Positions 23,805 through 34,494 of a stretch of 64,000 bases of DNA are shown piece after piece (the first letter of the stretch is position 1; each line of letters starts with the position of its first letter). The stretch lies in assembly GCF_037975245.1 (NCBI RefSeq), contig NC_092577.1:17126013-17190012 (forward strand), given 5' to 3'. Origin of the DNA: Apostichopus japonicus (taxonomy: Eukaryota > Echinodermata > Holothuroidea > Aspidochirotida > Stichopodidae). The position numbers were made by a program, and so were the translations under genes. The notes beneath the pieces were generated by a model that ran no database searches, was not told where the DNA came from, and worked only from the letters and a program-made list of their open reading frames with translations.

Positions 23805-24029
23805 ATTACAAGAGGTGAAATGTAGGCTAGTTGTTTGGTAGGTTATTATCAGTGGATTTAATATATATATTATATAAGAATGGATTTAATATATATTATG
23901 TTAATCTATATTTTACATATATATGTATACAATCATAATATATAAAAACAATCGAGTTATTTCTTAATATATTCGATTTTAAAATCGCTTTCCTTGTGGC
24001 AAGACAGTGTTGTAATTATGAAAAGAAAT
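23805..24029. repeat. 5S spacer with AT-rich expansion
   Basis: 225 bp between two 5S copies, holding TATATAT runs at about 23860-23955. The part next to the 24030 copy retains the conserved GTGGCAA...AGTGTTGTAATTATGAAAA spacer seen after the other genes. Confidence 0.7.
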
Positions 24030-24114
24030 GTCTACGGCACCCAGTATTCCCAGGCGGCCACCCATCCAAGTACTGACTGCGCTCTACGTTGCTCGGTGTT
24101 CGGACGAGAACCGG
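24030..24114 (-). pseudogene. 5S rRNA pseudogene, 5'-truncated at a T-run
   Basis: About 85 nt of the 3' part of 5S with a short internal deletion in the box A region (reads GCTCGGTGTTCGG on the plus strand). It stops at CCGG and is followed by about 13 T's. On the minus strand that is a poly(A) tract ending exactly at 5S position about 27, the look of another retroelement 3' end inserted in 5S. Confidence 0.75.
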
Positions 24115-26440
24115 TTTTTTTTTTTTCTCTTTTATTGGATCACGAGCCCACTGGCTCGCTCATTGAATAAACAATATTTACAGAGTGGTAATTCTTACAG
24201 AATAAAGTAAAGATATAAAAGATGGTGTACTTTTAAAGCTACAATAGTACATAATAACAAAATAAATATTAAGTATTGTAACATGTGGAAAATTTAAGCC
24301 AGTCACAACGTGAAACTAGAAATGCGGTAACGAAAATTCGTAACCACTCTGCCCATGAGTATTGATAAGAATTCATATGTATAGAAAAATAAGAGAATTA
24401 AGATGAGGATAGTTGATTCACGTATTTATTTGTCTGTCGTTTAATAGTTTACATGTTTATTTGAACAGTTTTGAAAGGTCAATGTAGATATTGAGACTAA
24501 AAAGAAGTTGTTAAAAGTTCATAATCAATACTATGGCAAGAGCAACAATGGTGCGGTAGTTCACAACTTATCAGAATTGTTTAACAATACCTAATGTTTT
24601 TCATAGAATATATACTATTCATGAAGCTATCATGCTGAACATTTTATGAGAACGCGAAACTGCATTCAGGTTTTAATGATGTAACATAAATAATCTGACA
24701 GAATATAAATGAAACACACTGTAGGCTATAGACAGGATGATAACAATACTTGATCTGTCAAATCATCCCTGATAAATCACTTATACAGGCTTTCGTAATT
24801 TGACCCTTGGGACCCCAAATGACCTTTGTAAAAAATAATAGGCTTTATGTATTTGTAGGCCCATACACACAATATGAGATTAATCCGGGCTCCTCTCATT
24901 GTGATATCGTGTTTACAAGCCTTTCACAATTTGAGCTGTTGACGCCAAATGACGACCTATGGCCTATATTAGAAACAATAGGCGTCTTGTACTCACATTT
25001 AGTACACATACAAACTTACTATGAAAATAATCAAAGCTTCCCTCCTTGGGATACCATATTTACAAGGTTCATTTGAAACATGCTGAACCCAAATGACCTT
25101 TTACCTTAACCAACAACAATAGGTTTCATTGCCCCAATGTGGTACACCTACATACCTTATACTGTATTCATGAGACATGTCCACATACACACTCACACAT
25201 GTTTGTGTTTCATTCCAACCGAGGACCCCATTGTATTTTCCATTGTTCAAATCCACGTACCCTAACCTTAACAATACCCCATACAATAGAATTCTTCCGA
25301 GGACTTGGTGATTCTTTACAAATCACAACCGAGGACCTGAAATTCTTTTGTTCAAGTCCTCGGTCAGATAGAAACACAAACGCACACACCCATTCACACA
25401 CATGACTACAGAGGTTACCATTGTCATTAAAACCAAAAATGAGAGATAAGAAGAAAAGTTGGTGAGACTGAGGAAGTTGTTGAATATTTGGAATGCTTGA
25501 GACAAAGAGTTTTATAGTTGAAACTACTGAATACTGCTATACCACTGACTTTTGAGGATACAACTTATATATCAAAACCCTTTAATGGTGTAGTAGAAGC
25601 ATGCTTTTTTTCACACAATGACATCAGAGGACCTCTGGATGGCTCTTATGTCTTCAGCATATGACTCTGAACACTATGACCACAATTATTGATCACCTAT
25701 TGTATGCTGTAGGAGAAGCATCTTAGGGTGATAATTTACTGAACAATTGTTGCTGAAGTGATATTATAAACATGACAGCCTTGTGACAGTAGTTTATAGT
25801 TTTGGAAGCTTACTAAAGATGTTGGAATTAATACATGGTTAATAAACTGTGCATAATCATTAGTGCAAAAGTGTGGGTCATCTAACATAACTAGTGAAAT
25901 ATGTCAGGTGATGTGTATATATGGTATATTTGTGCTGCTAATAAAGTGACTGGAACTATAAAGTGGAATGTACTTGGGTAGTAGGAATTGTAAGTAAACA
26001 TAAATTTAGCTTCCACTAGTGTTTGCAGCGAGTACATTGGTATCCGTCACTGTCATTACCCGGGTGTAAAATTACTACTAGGTTTCCGCTTTCTGCTGTT
26101 TTTCCATTTGTTTCCTTTTTTTTACAGTGGCACTCTAACAGAATACTTTTCACAAATACTGAAGAAAAAAAGAAAGGAAGTTAATCAAAGAAACTAAATC
26201 TAAACTTAATCTACAAGAAAAATGATATAAAATCCTGAAACAAGTAAACAGTCAAAAGTGAAATGAGTGTTCAAGGTGAGAGCCGATGTGTATAGTTTCT
26301 TCAACACTGGACAGGGCTACATAAACCAGCACACGTATCCAGCACATTTCACTTGCAGATTGTGCGTAGCCTTGGCTTTGATGAGGTAGATATCATTTGG
26401 GAAAGAATGTGCGGTTGACCAACTCAGTGTAACTTTTTAT
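24115..26440. other. Intergenic stretch, no recognised feature
   Basis: AT-rich. Near 25205-25360 the phrase CCGAGGAC recurs at three spots. The sequence just right of the T-run (24130-24260) may be the 3' UTR of a retroelement in minus orientation, but no coding part was recognised. Confidence 0.4.
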
Positions 26441-26441
26441 G

Positions 26442-28690
26442 AGTCTGAATCCAGAAGTTTGTCTGCTACTGGTGCCAAACCTAAAATTGCATTTCTGCGC
26501 ATGGTGACAGTTACTGTCATCGGGAGTTCCAGTGTCAAGGCTTCTTCCACATCATGGAGCGATGCTGCCGATGGCAATCCCATTATTTCTTTCATGATGA
26601 CATCCGTCACAGAATACTCTGTAGTGTCATCTCCAGTAGAACACAGTATGCTGAAGTTGTTGTCACTCGCTGTGAAGGCAATGATGTTGATAGCTGCTTC
26701 ATATTCTGGTGGTGTTCAGATATAACCAGAAATTGAAATGACTTTGTTATTCATTCGAAAATGAGGAGCAACTGTGGCAATACATGCATATGCTGAAGTT
26801 TTTAACAATTATGTCTCTGTTTTTACTATAGTTGGATGCCATACAATGTTGGTAGTAAATAAAAAACGAAAGGAAAGAGAAAAGTTGGCCAAATAGTGGC
26901 CTTTTGAAACGTTCTTTGGTGTTTTCTGAACTGACGTTGATGAATCATTAGCGGTGTTGTTATTCCTCTAATTGAAGAAAATGCCCAATGTTGTACTAAT
27001 CGAGATTGTCGTATTTTGTGTAGTAGCCACAAACGTTTGAGGATGATAAGAGTTTGGTTCGTTGACAACAACATTTGTAATTTGTACCCAGTCATGAAGT
27101 GTTGCTGTAGTCTCTGCATTTCCTCTCCACAATGCAACTTCCAGTTCATCTGTATTGTCCTTGACAAATATGTCACGTACTGCAGATGGTTGGCCTCTCA
27201 CATTAACATGCTTAACAGCTTCATCCTATAATGGTATAGAAGAACGAGAAAGTGAACTGTAATCCTTTGGAGTTTTATAATGGGCAAGTGTTTCTAAAAT
27301 TCATTTATGTGATTTTCACCGCAATTCAAGACCAGAGTGAAGACACTGATATACATTGTTCCCTGGAGGAAAATCTTAACGGTAAGAATTATAGTGACAA
27401 GTTCTAACCAATAACATACCATGTATGAGTTCTGCTGTACAGTACTTAGATTATCTTTCCTTCATGTTAAGGTTCTTGAGATGGATGTTTTGAGATTTGT
27501 TCATGTTAACCTTTCCTCACCCCAGTTAACATTTGATCTTCACCAAACACAAGGTTTATTTGTCATTATGGGAAACCACATGCAAAATGTGAGATCTGCT
27601 GTACCTCCTTATTTTGAGATGTTTTGTTTATACGGTTTCCAAATTTCAACCACTGCTGACCTCAAATGACTTGAGACCTTGTTGAAAGTATAGTAAAATG
27701 TTGTACAATATCAAAGTAAATATTGTGCATATGATCACTGTAGATGAACTTGATTTATAGCGTTTTTGACATTTGCATGTTTATACCTTAAGTTTTGGTG
27801 GCAACTGATATTAGAACTCCAACAAATCAATACTGCATCTGTACTTATTATTGGGAGTACGTATCAAATATGAGATCTCCTGTTGTAACCTTACTTAAGG
27901 TATTGTGTTTCAAGCTAGAACATCACACACTTAAAGTACGTTTACACACACACATGTACAAGAGCATTGTTATTACCAATTTGACTTTATCTAAGCTACT
28001 TGTTTGCCTTCGGTAAAGTAACCTACAAAACAGAAATACCTACCCGTGATTAGGCATGAGATTGCCTAGTCCAGTTAAAGGGCAATTTGGGGGACAATTT
28101 GTGTTTGTGGTAGTGGCTAAAATATTGTCATGTTTTACTGCAGAATGCAGCTATGAATGCTAGGATTAGGTGATCTGGCTGAGAGCCAAACCACTGAAAT
28201 CACCAGACCTTGTATTGATGTGCCACTGGGTACTGTACAACAACTGTTTCATGTATTAAGTGAAATTAAGTTACGTTAAAATTAAATAGTAATATAAGTT
28301 TGTGAGCAGATGATAGTACTTACCCCTGATAATTTGGCCTTCAATAGAAGTTAAGGTTTTTGTTGGTGAAGCTTTCATCTGTTTGATTGATTGCACTTTC
28401 TTAGGTGCAGGGTTGATAAGGTTTTTTGCCATGTCTTTGTAGCGTTGTTCAACATCTATCTTGGCACATTTGAAGACTTTGGTTGCAGTGGTGATTGTTA
28501 TTGATTTATGTGTCTTCATTATATAGTTTGTTATCATGACAGTTGTCCCTTGGGTGAGGGTCTTCGGTTTTGAACCATCAAAGAGCATAGCATTAATAAC
28601 CCCTGTGTTGTCTGAAAGGGCTAGGTGATAAAGTTCCTTCTGTTGTCCATTTGTGTTGAATGGGCGTGGTTGCTCACTTGCAGAACTTTA
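26442..28690 (-). pseudogene. RPA-like single-strand DNA-binding protein (three apparent exons)
   Basis: Exon-like block 1 (about 28690-28324) encodes LYHLALSDNTGVINAMLFDG and KPKTLTQGTTVMITNYI, an OB-fold pattern, and ends at a donor-like GTAAGTAC. Block 2 starts at 27225 after a TATAG acceptor-like site and reads VRDIFVKDNTDELEVALW and DWVQITNVVV, a second OB-fold as in the RPA large subunit; it stops near 26965. Block 3 (about 26735-26442) reads EYEAAINIIAFTASDNN and continues to a stop. Helitrons of several animals carry RPA-like genes, so I assign it to the Helentron. It could instead be a captured or separate gene, and intron boundaries are approximate. Confidence 0.5.
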
Positions 28691-29068
28691 GCTTTGAACA
28701 GTTTACTGTATGGAGCTGGCTTCGGCTCAGCTAGCTCTTTGATGATTAACATTCTGTGATGATAAGAGAAAAAAGGTTAACGTTATTTGATATCATAATG
28801 TACATGTTATATGAAGTATTCGACTTGTTACTGACAATAATAGACATGAGAGTAATTCAGTAATTAGTAGATATTCTCTCTGGTGTACGGAGGTTCAGGC
28901 AAAGACATGTTTGGTAGGATGCCTAACTCACAATTATATAGATATGATGGATGTGAATGCTGTCAAATAACTTGTAGTAGAGAATATATGTTGACCACAT
29001 GTATAATATTTACTGCAGATGTACAGTAGGCACTGTACAGTACAGTAATATGTATTAAGGTGAGATTT

Positions 29069-29588
29069 TTAGAATTGTACAAAGATAGGGTTGTGGTAAT
29101 TATAGTAAGTTATGAATGTGCCTGATTTGTGTTGCTTTGGTTTAAGCTTGATGTAGATATGATCAATGAGTGTTTGCTGCAATGTTGTTGATTCTTGGAT
29201 CGATTGGTGGAACATATTTAAAGATAATAATGGATTTTGCTTGTTTAAATCATGATTGAAGTCTCCAGTGATGATTGTATACATGGGGTTGTATGGTAGT
29301 AACTGTTGTTGCAAACTGTTGAGGTCAGTTTCTAAGTCTATTCGATTGACTGTAGGACAGCGATATATGGTAATGATTATCATTTGCTCATATGGAGTCA
29401 TAATGACTAATCCTAGGGCATCACAGTGAGTTATTTGTAAAGGGATTTGATGGAATTCTATGTTGTTTTTAATATAAAGAGCTACACCACCTGCTCTTCT
29501 ATGTGAGGGGTTTGATATGAATTGGTATCCATGTAGTGCAAAATTTGAATTTGGTGAAATTTGCCATGTAGTGTAGCAGCATAGCAAA
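29069..29588 (-). pseudogene. Helentron AP-like endonuclease, C-terminal part
   Basis: Reads FISNPSHRRAGGVALYIKNN, TIYRCPTVN, ITGDFNHDLN and LIDHIYIKL, matching the core and C-terminal half of the exonuclease-endonuclease-phosphatase fold (GDFN and DHIY are active-site blocks). Its N-terminal part lies at 34464-34310; the two are separated by the 4.7-kb transposon inserted with a CCT duplication. The frame across the junction is off by one base, so an additional indel exists. Confidence 0.75.
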
Positions 29589-30015
29589 CCTATTGTGCAT
29601 TTTGTGATACAAGCACCAAATTTTGCACACATGAACATTAACATATTGCGAACATTTTTAGATATTGGGCCATTGGGAAATCTCTCTTTATGTCCGCCAT
29701 ATTGGATTTCAAAATGGCCGCCATTTGAAATCTACATTTGCGATTATCTCTGGGTCAAATGCTGCTATTGACTTCATTTTGGTGTCTAAATGTATGTTTT
29801 GGGGGCCAAGGAATCCAATGGTAACAATCTGCATTGCGTATTTTTACCAATGGGCCGCCATATTGGATTTCAAAATGGCTGCTATACATTACATGGCCGC
29901 TTCTCGATCTCCCTTTACCTGTTAAGCGCGCAAAATTTGCGTTCCGGTTTCCGGTGATTTTCAAAAAATCCCAAATCCTACACCGAACACCCCCCAGACC
30001 TGGAAAATAGCTTGT

Positions 30016-33000
30016 TTGAAAGAGGACAGAATAAGCTTTCATTTGATGGTTTTTTTAGGGTGGGGGGTTAGTGCAGGAAAAACCAGACAAGATGAGGAGA
30101 CGGCAACAGTATTCAGATTGGCCGATCTTGTCCACCTCTATCAGTCCAGAATGGAACAGCTTGGAGTGCAGTTCGACACAAGACTCCACTCCACACGACT
30201 GAAACAGAGACTGCTATCTCAGTTTCCTGACATGCGGGCACACACCAAGGGGAGAGACATCCTGATGGCATTTGAAGAAGATCTCGGTGCTGCTCTTGAC
30301 AAAGCCTGCGAGCTGGACAGTGATAGTGATGCAGTCCATCTTGCCCGTGCTGCACACATTGTTCGCCGTCACATGTTTGGAGAAGCCAAGCCCTTCACAG
30401 GATTCCCTGGAGGATGTCAAGATGTGCCACCGTTGCTGCTTGCCCTAGTCAGCATGATCCTAGAGGGACCCAGCATCAAGGACCAGATGGCAGACACTAA
30501 CCCTGCAGCAAATACCTCAGCCCAGATACTGAAGTTCAACAGCGTAAAACACAAGCGAACACGTGGCACCACATCATCCACCTGTGTCAGCCACAGTGTT
30601 GCACAAGAGACCCCACTTCCAACATACATCGGGATGATGTTGCATGCTCATACACGCAAGAAGGAATTGGTCGACAGACTGTCAGACCTTTGCCTGAGCA
30701 TCTGTTATGATAGAGTGCTCCAGCACTCAGCACAGTTGGGCAACAATGTCTGCCAACAGTTTCACAGAGAACAAGTGGTCTGCCCTTCGAAAATGCTTGG
30801 CGAAGTGTTCACAACTGCCGCTGTAGACAACATAGATCACAACCCTAGTACAACAACATCAAAAGACTCCTTCCATGGTACCGCTACCTCCCTCATACAA
30901 CATCCTTCTTACACTGGCGAAGGAATAAATCGGAGCATCGTCGTTGCTGGAGAATCTGGGGATGCACGGTCCAAGACTGTCGCCCCTTTGCCGCACTATT
31001 ATACTTATGTACCCCCTGTCACTAGCAGCATTAAGAAGTCGCCTGTCCCAGCTGCTGGAGTTGTGTCATTGGCCAGAGGAGACTTCAAACAGCAGACTGA
31101 TGAAGAATACCAATGTCTAGGCAATGCAAAACAAGTCCTGGAAGACAACACTGGTACAGTGGACAATGAAAACACATCTTGGGCTGCATTTCATGCCAGC
31201 CGACAGCCACCAGATGCTAGAGTCATCTGCCCACGTCGCTGCTTCCACTCTTCCTGGAAAGTGCCCACACTGTGGCCATGATTCGGCATGCAATGGACGT
31301 TGTGAAGAAAGTTGTAGAACACCTGAATCCTGGACACCAGTGGTCACCTTGGATCAGCCACTGTTTGCTTTGGCCAAGCAGATACAGTGGAAGTGGCAAG
31401 AGAGTTATGGTGAAGACCACATAGTGGTGATGTTTGGTGGTCTCCACATAGAGATGGCGGCACTGAAAACACTGGGGGACTGGCTGCAAGGGAGTGGTTG
31501 GGTGCAAGCACTTGTGCAAGCCGAGATTGCGACAGCCGGGACAGCAGACTCACTCCTGCGAGCATCTCATGTCTTGCGCACAAGAAGAGCACATCAAGTG
31601 ACTGCAGCAGCACTGTACATCCTGCAACACCATGCCTACAACCACTACTGTCTGGGAGAAACCAGGGATGCAGAGGACCTTCCTGCGTTTGAAGACTGGT
31701 GTCGCCAGAGACGAGACAACATCCCCCAGTTTCGCTATTGGGCAACTGTGCTGGAACTAGAACTGTTGGTTCTAGTGTATGTGCGTTCTCTCAGGCAGGG
31801 ATCGTTGATGATGTACCTCGATGCTCTGACAGAGCTGGTCACCTGGTTCCACGCACTAGATCATACCCACTATGCTAGGTGGATACCAGTGCACCTGAAG
31901 GACATGGCCTAACTCACTACCAAACACCGGGACGTAGCCAAGAAATTCAGTGAAGGCCATTTCACAGTTCAGAAAACAGATGGTGTTCTCTTCAATCCCG
32001 ATTGACCAGGCACATGAGCAGAATAATGCCTGCATCAAAGGAGACGGTGGCGCAGTTGGGCTCACTGACAACCCTAGTGCCCTTCGTCGCTGGATGGTTG
32101 CGGGACCAGAAGTTGCTAGGGTGAAGAATTCCATGACGGGAACCAATACTGGAGACGGCAAACAGCAGACACACGTCATCATGATCAGACGCCAAGTGTA
32201 CAGGCCTCATTTGTGAAAGATATTCGCTCTCTCGTCGGTGTCATAGAGGAGATGGGCAACCCATTCGAGGAGAACAGTCAGGATCTAGTCACACTGGACA
32301 CAAAGGACATCGCAGGTCCTGCAGCCGTGGAGACCGTGATGAAAGCCAATAGGATTGGCCAAGAGCCACCAGAGAGTGTCTGTTGGACAGAACAAAGGCA
32401 CTGGACGACCCCATTCGTCGTAACAAGCTGAAGGTGTTCAGCACTTCCACTCCAAGAAACCAGAGCAAAGGTCAGCAACAGCTCGCCTCCGTCAAGAATG
32501 ACCGTGAACTCTTCGCACGCCTGTACATTAGCTGCCAAGGGATGGAAACCTTGAGGAGTTCTTTCGTCACGAGAACCAGGCATGTCCTCCTGCACTGTCT
32601 GCTGGTGGAAACCTCTTCACTGGTACCAAGAATGATCTCATCACATGCTTGGAAGAAGTCTCCAACGCCAAGACAGAGACTCCTGTCACTACCTGTATAG
32701 TGCTTTATGGAGCAGCCATCGTCCAGATGCTGAAGCCGGCTGCATTAAAGACCTTTGAAGAGTATTCACATCAGATCTTCATCCCATATATATCTACGAA
32801 GCTGCAAACAGTGTCACGTCTGGATCTGGTCTGGGATACTTACCTTGCTGATTCACTGAAAGGTAGTACACGTGCAAAGCGGGGACAAGGCGTGCGGAGA
32901 CATGTGGTGGCCAACGCAGCCATACCAGGAAACTGGCAGAACTTCCTACGAGTGGACAGCAACAAGACCGAGTTGTTCAGGTTCCTCTCAGCAGCTCTCA

Positions 33001-33878
33001 TGGAATGGTTTGACCAGGAGGACAAGCAACTCGTCATTACTGATGGAGAGGCAGTGCTCAGCAAGCCACTACTACCAGATCTGACCTCACTCGCCCCATG
33101 TAACCACGAAGAGGCTGACAGTCGGATGTTGCTGCATGCATCTCATGCAGCCAAGCATGGACACCATTCAATAGTCATCTGGACTGTAGACACCGATGTT
33201 GTGGTGCTGGCAGTGTCCCTGGTACAGGAGTTGCAACCAGAAGACGAACTATGGCTGGCATTTGGAACAGGCTAAAGATTCCGATACCTAGCAGCACACG
33301 AAATAGCAGCTGGACTGGGACGAGAGAGGGCTCGTGCACTGCCAATGTTCCACGCTCTAACTGCCAGACATGGCAAGAAGACTGCGTGGGCAGTCTGGAC
33401 GGTACTGCCAGAACTCACTGAGGGGCTGCTGCTGCTGTCCTCCGCACCACGTGACATACCAAACGATGCAATGTGCATCATCGAGAGGTTCGTGATCCTG
33501 TTGTATGATTGAACCAGCAAATGCACGGACATTGACACGGCCAGGAGGAAACTCTTCGCAAGGAAGAACGATGTGCAGCTGATCCCTCCAACGAAGGCAG
33601 CTTTAGAGGAACATGTCAAGAGGGCAGTGTATCAAGGTGGACATGTGTGGGGTCAGATACTGCTGCCAGCATCAGAGCTCCCTTCACCAACCAACTGGGG
33701 TTGGTCAATGACTGGAGGACACTACACACCATACTGGACCAGGCTACCTGAGGCAGCTCACAGCTGCATTGAGCTGGTTTCTTGCAAGTGCCAGAAAGGG
33801 TGTGTGAGGCGCTGCAAATGCAAGAAGGCTGCCCTTCAGTGCACAGCCCTCTTAATGTGTGAAGGGGACTGCACATGA
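30016..33878 (+). pseudogene. Large transposon-borne protein, PIN/XPG-nuclease-like block and Cys-rich tail (several stops)
   Basis: Plus-strand coding blocks read as one long protein: 30016-31281 (FRLADLVHLYQSRMEQLGV; AVDNIDHNPSTTTSKDSFHG), then 31281-31912 after a frame change (DQPLFALAKQIQWKWQ; MFGGLHIEMAALKTLGDWL), then IDQAHEQNNACIKGDGGAVG (about 32000). The 32649-33275 block has NHEEADSRMLLHASHAAKHG and IVIWTVDTDVVVLAVSL, an Asp-rich pattern reminiscent of PIN/XPG-type nucleases. The last block (33276-33878) ends in CKCQKGCVRRCKCKKAALQC. In-frame stops at 31910, 33273 and 33509 and several shifts make it inactive. I recall relatives as recurrent unnamed predicted proteins in invertebrates; I know no experimental function. 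Its position between TIRs suggests it is the transposase or an accessory of this element. The nuclease idea is inference. Confidence 0.6.
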
Positions 33879-33986
33879 CGATGAGTCCACAACATACATG
33901 TACTCGTGGCAGTGCTGAAATTGTTAACATGACACTGTTAATGTACACGTATCTTCAGTACCGATATATACCTAGCCTCAGATACC

Positions 33987-34035
33987 AAGTAGGCTGAGGG
34001 GGCTGCAGCCTCTTACCAGCCCCCTCAGCCTACTT
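33987..34035. repeat. Perfect 18-bp hairpin
   Basis: AAGTAGGCTGAGGGGGCT at 33987-34004 is exactly mirrored at 34018-34035 with a 13-base loop. It lies between the end of the transposon gene and its right inverted repeat. It may be a 3'-end signal or structural subterminal feature. Confidence 0.9.
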
Positions 34036-34309
34036 AAGAATTGTGCATGGATTGCGCGTTGGATTGTGAAATTGGTACCATTGGATTCCTTGCCCCCCAA
34101 AACATACATTTAGACACTACAATGAAGTCAATAGCAGCATTTGACCCAGAGATAATCGCAAATGTAGATTTCAAATGGCGGCCATTTTGAAATCCAATAT
34201 GGCGGACATAACGAGAGAATTCCGAGTGGCCCAATATCTGAATATGTTCGCAACATGTTAATATACATGTGTGCCAAATTTGGTGCTTGTATCACAAAAT
34301 GCACAATCC

Positions 34310-34464
34310 TTTTGAATATTTGGGCTAAACCGCCCCACTAATGTTTCTGTTAAACATGATATCTGCATGAAGGAACTCCGGGTCTGCTCTAAGGTCATTG
34401 TAATGCTTGGGCAATGATTGAATGTTGTGGTGTATGATTTTAATGGTTCCTTGGTGATTGCCAT
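34310..34464 (-). pseudogene. Helentron endonuclease, N-terminal part
   Basis: Minus strand reads IIHHNIQSLPKHYNDLRADP then, after a one-base shift, CLTETLV. These are the first two blocks of the AP-endonuclease fold (HNIQSL and the catalytic CLTET glutamate). It follows the helicase and is cut at 34310 by the 4.7-kb transposon. Confidence 0.7.
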
Positions 34465-34494
34465 ATGTCAAATCTGACAGAGGATTTGTCATTT

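Larger units (their letters stand above)
29592..34307. mobile_element. 4.7-kb TIR DNA transposon with 3-bp TSD, unassigned superfamily
   Basis: Ends ATTGTGCATTTTGTGATAC and its reverse complement GTATCACAAAATGCACAAT stand at 29592 and 34307. The inverted repeats run about 235-240 bp (29592-29832 and 34068-34307) and include an ATGGCGGCCATTTTGAAAT-like segment. Similarity stops exactly where the direct repeat CCT begins on both sides (29589-29591 and 34308-34310), which supports true termini. The insertion splits the Helentron endonuclease. The single gene inside is on the plus strand and fills most of the interior. Confidence 0.8.

Noticed and set aside
25139-25405. 88-codon plus-strand frame rich in His/Thr
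   Set aside because: Driven by a (CACA)n-like stretch and CCGAGGAC repeats; no homologous motif recognised.
30016-33878. Calling the transposon protein a DDE transposase
   Set aside because: I could not place a DDE/D triad with the right spacing; the visible Asp-rich block looks more like a PIN/XPG-type nuclease, so it was left unassigned.
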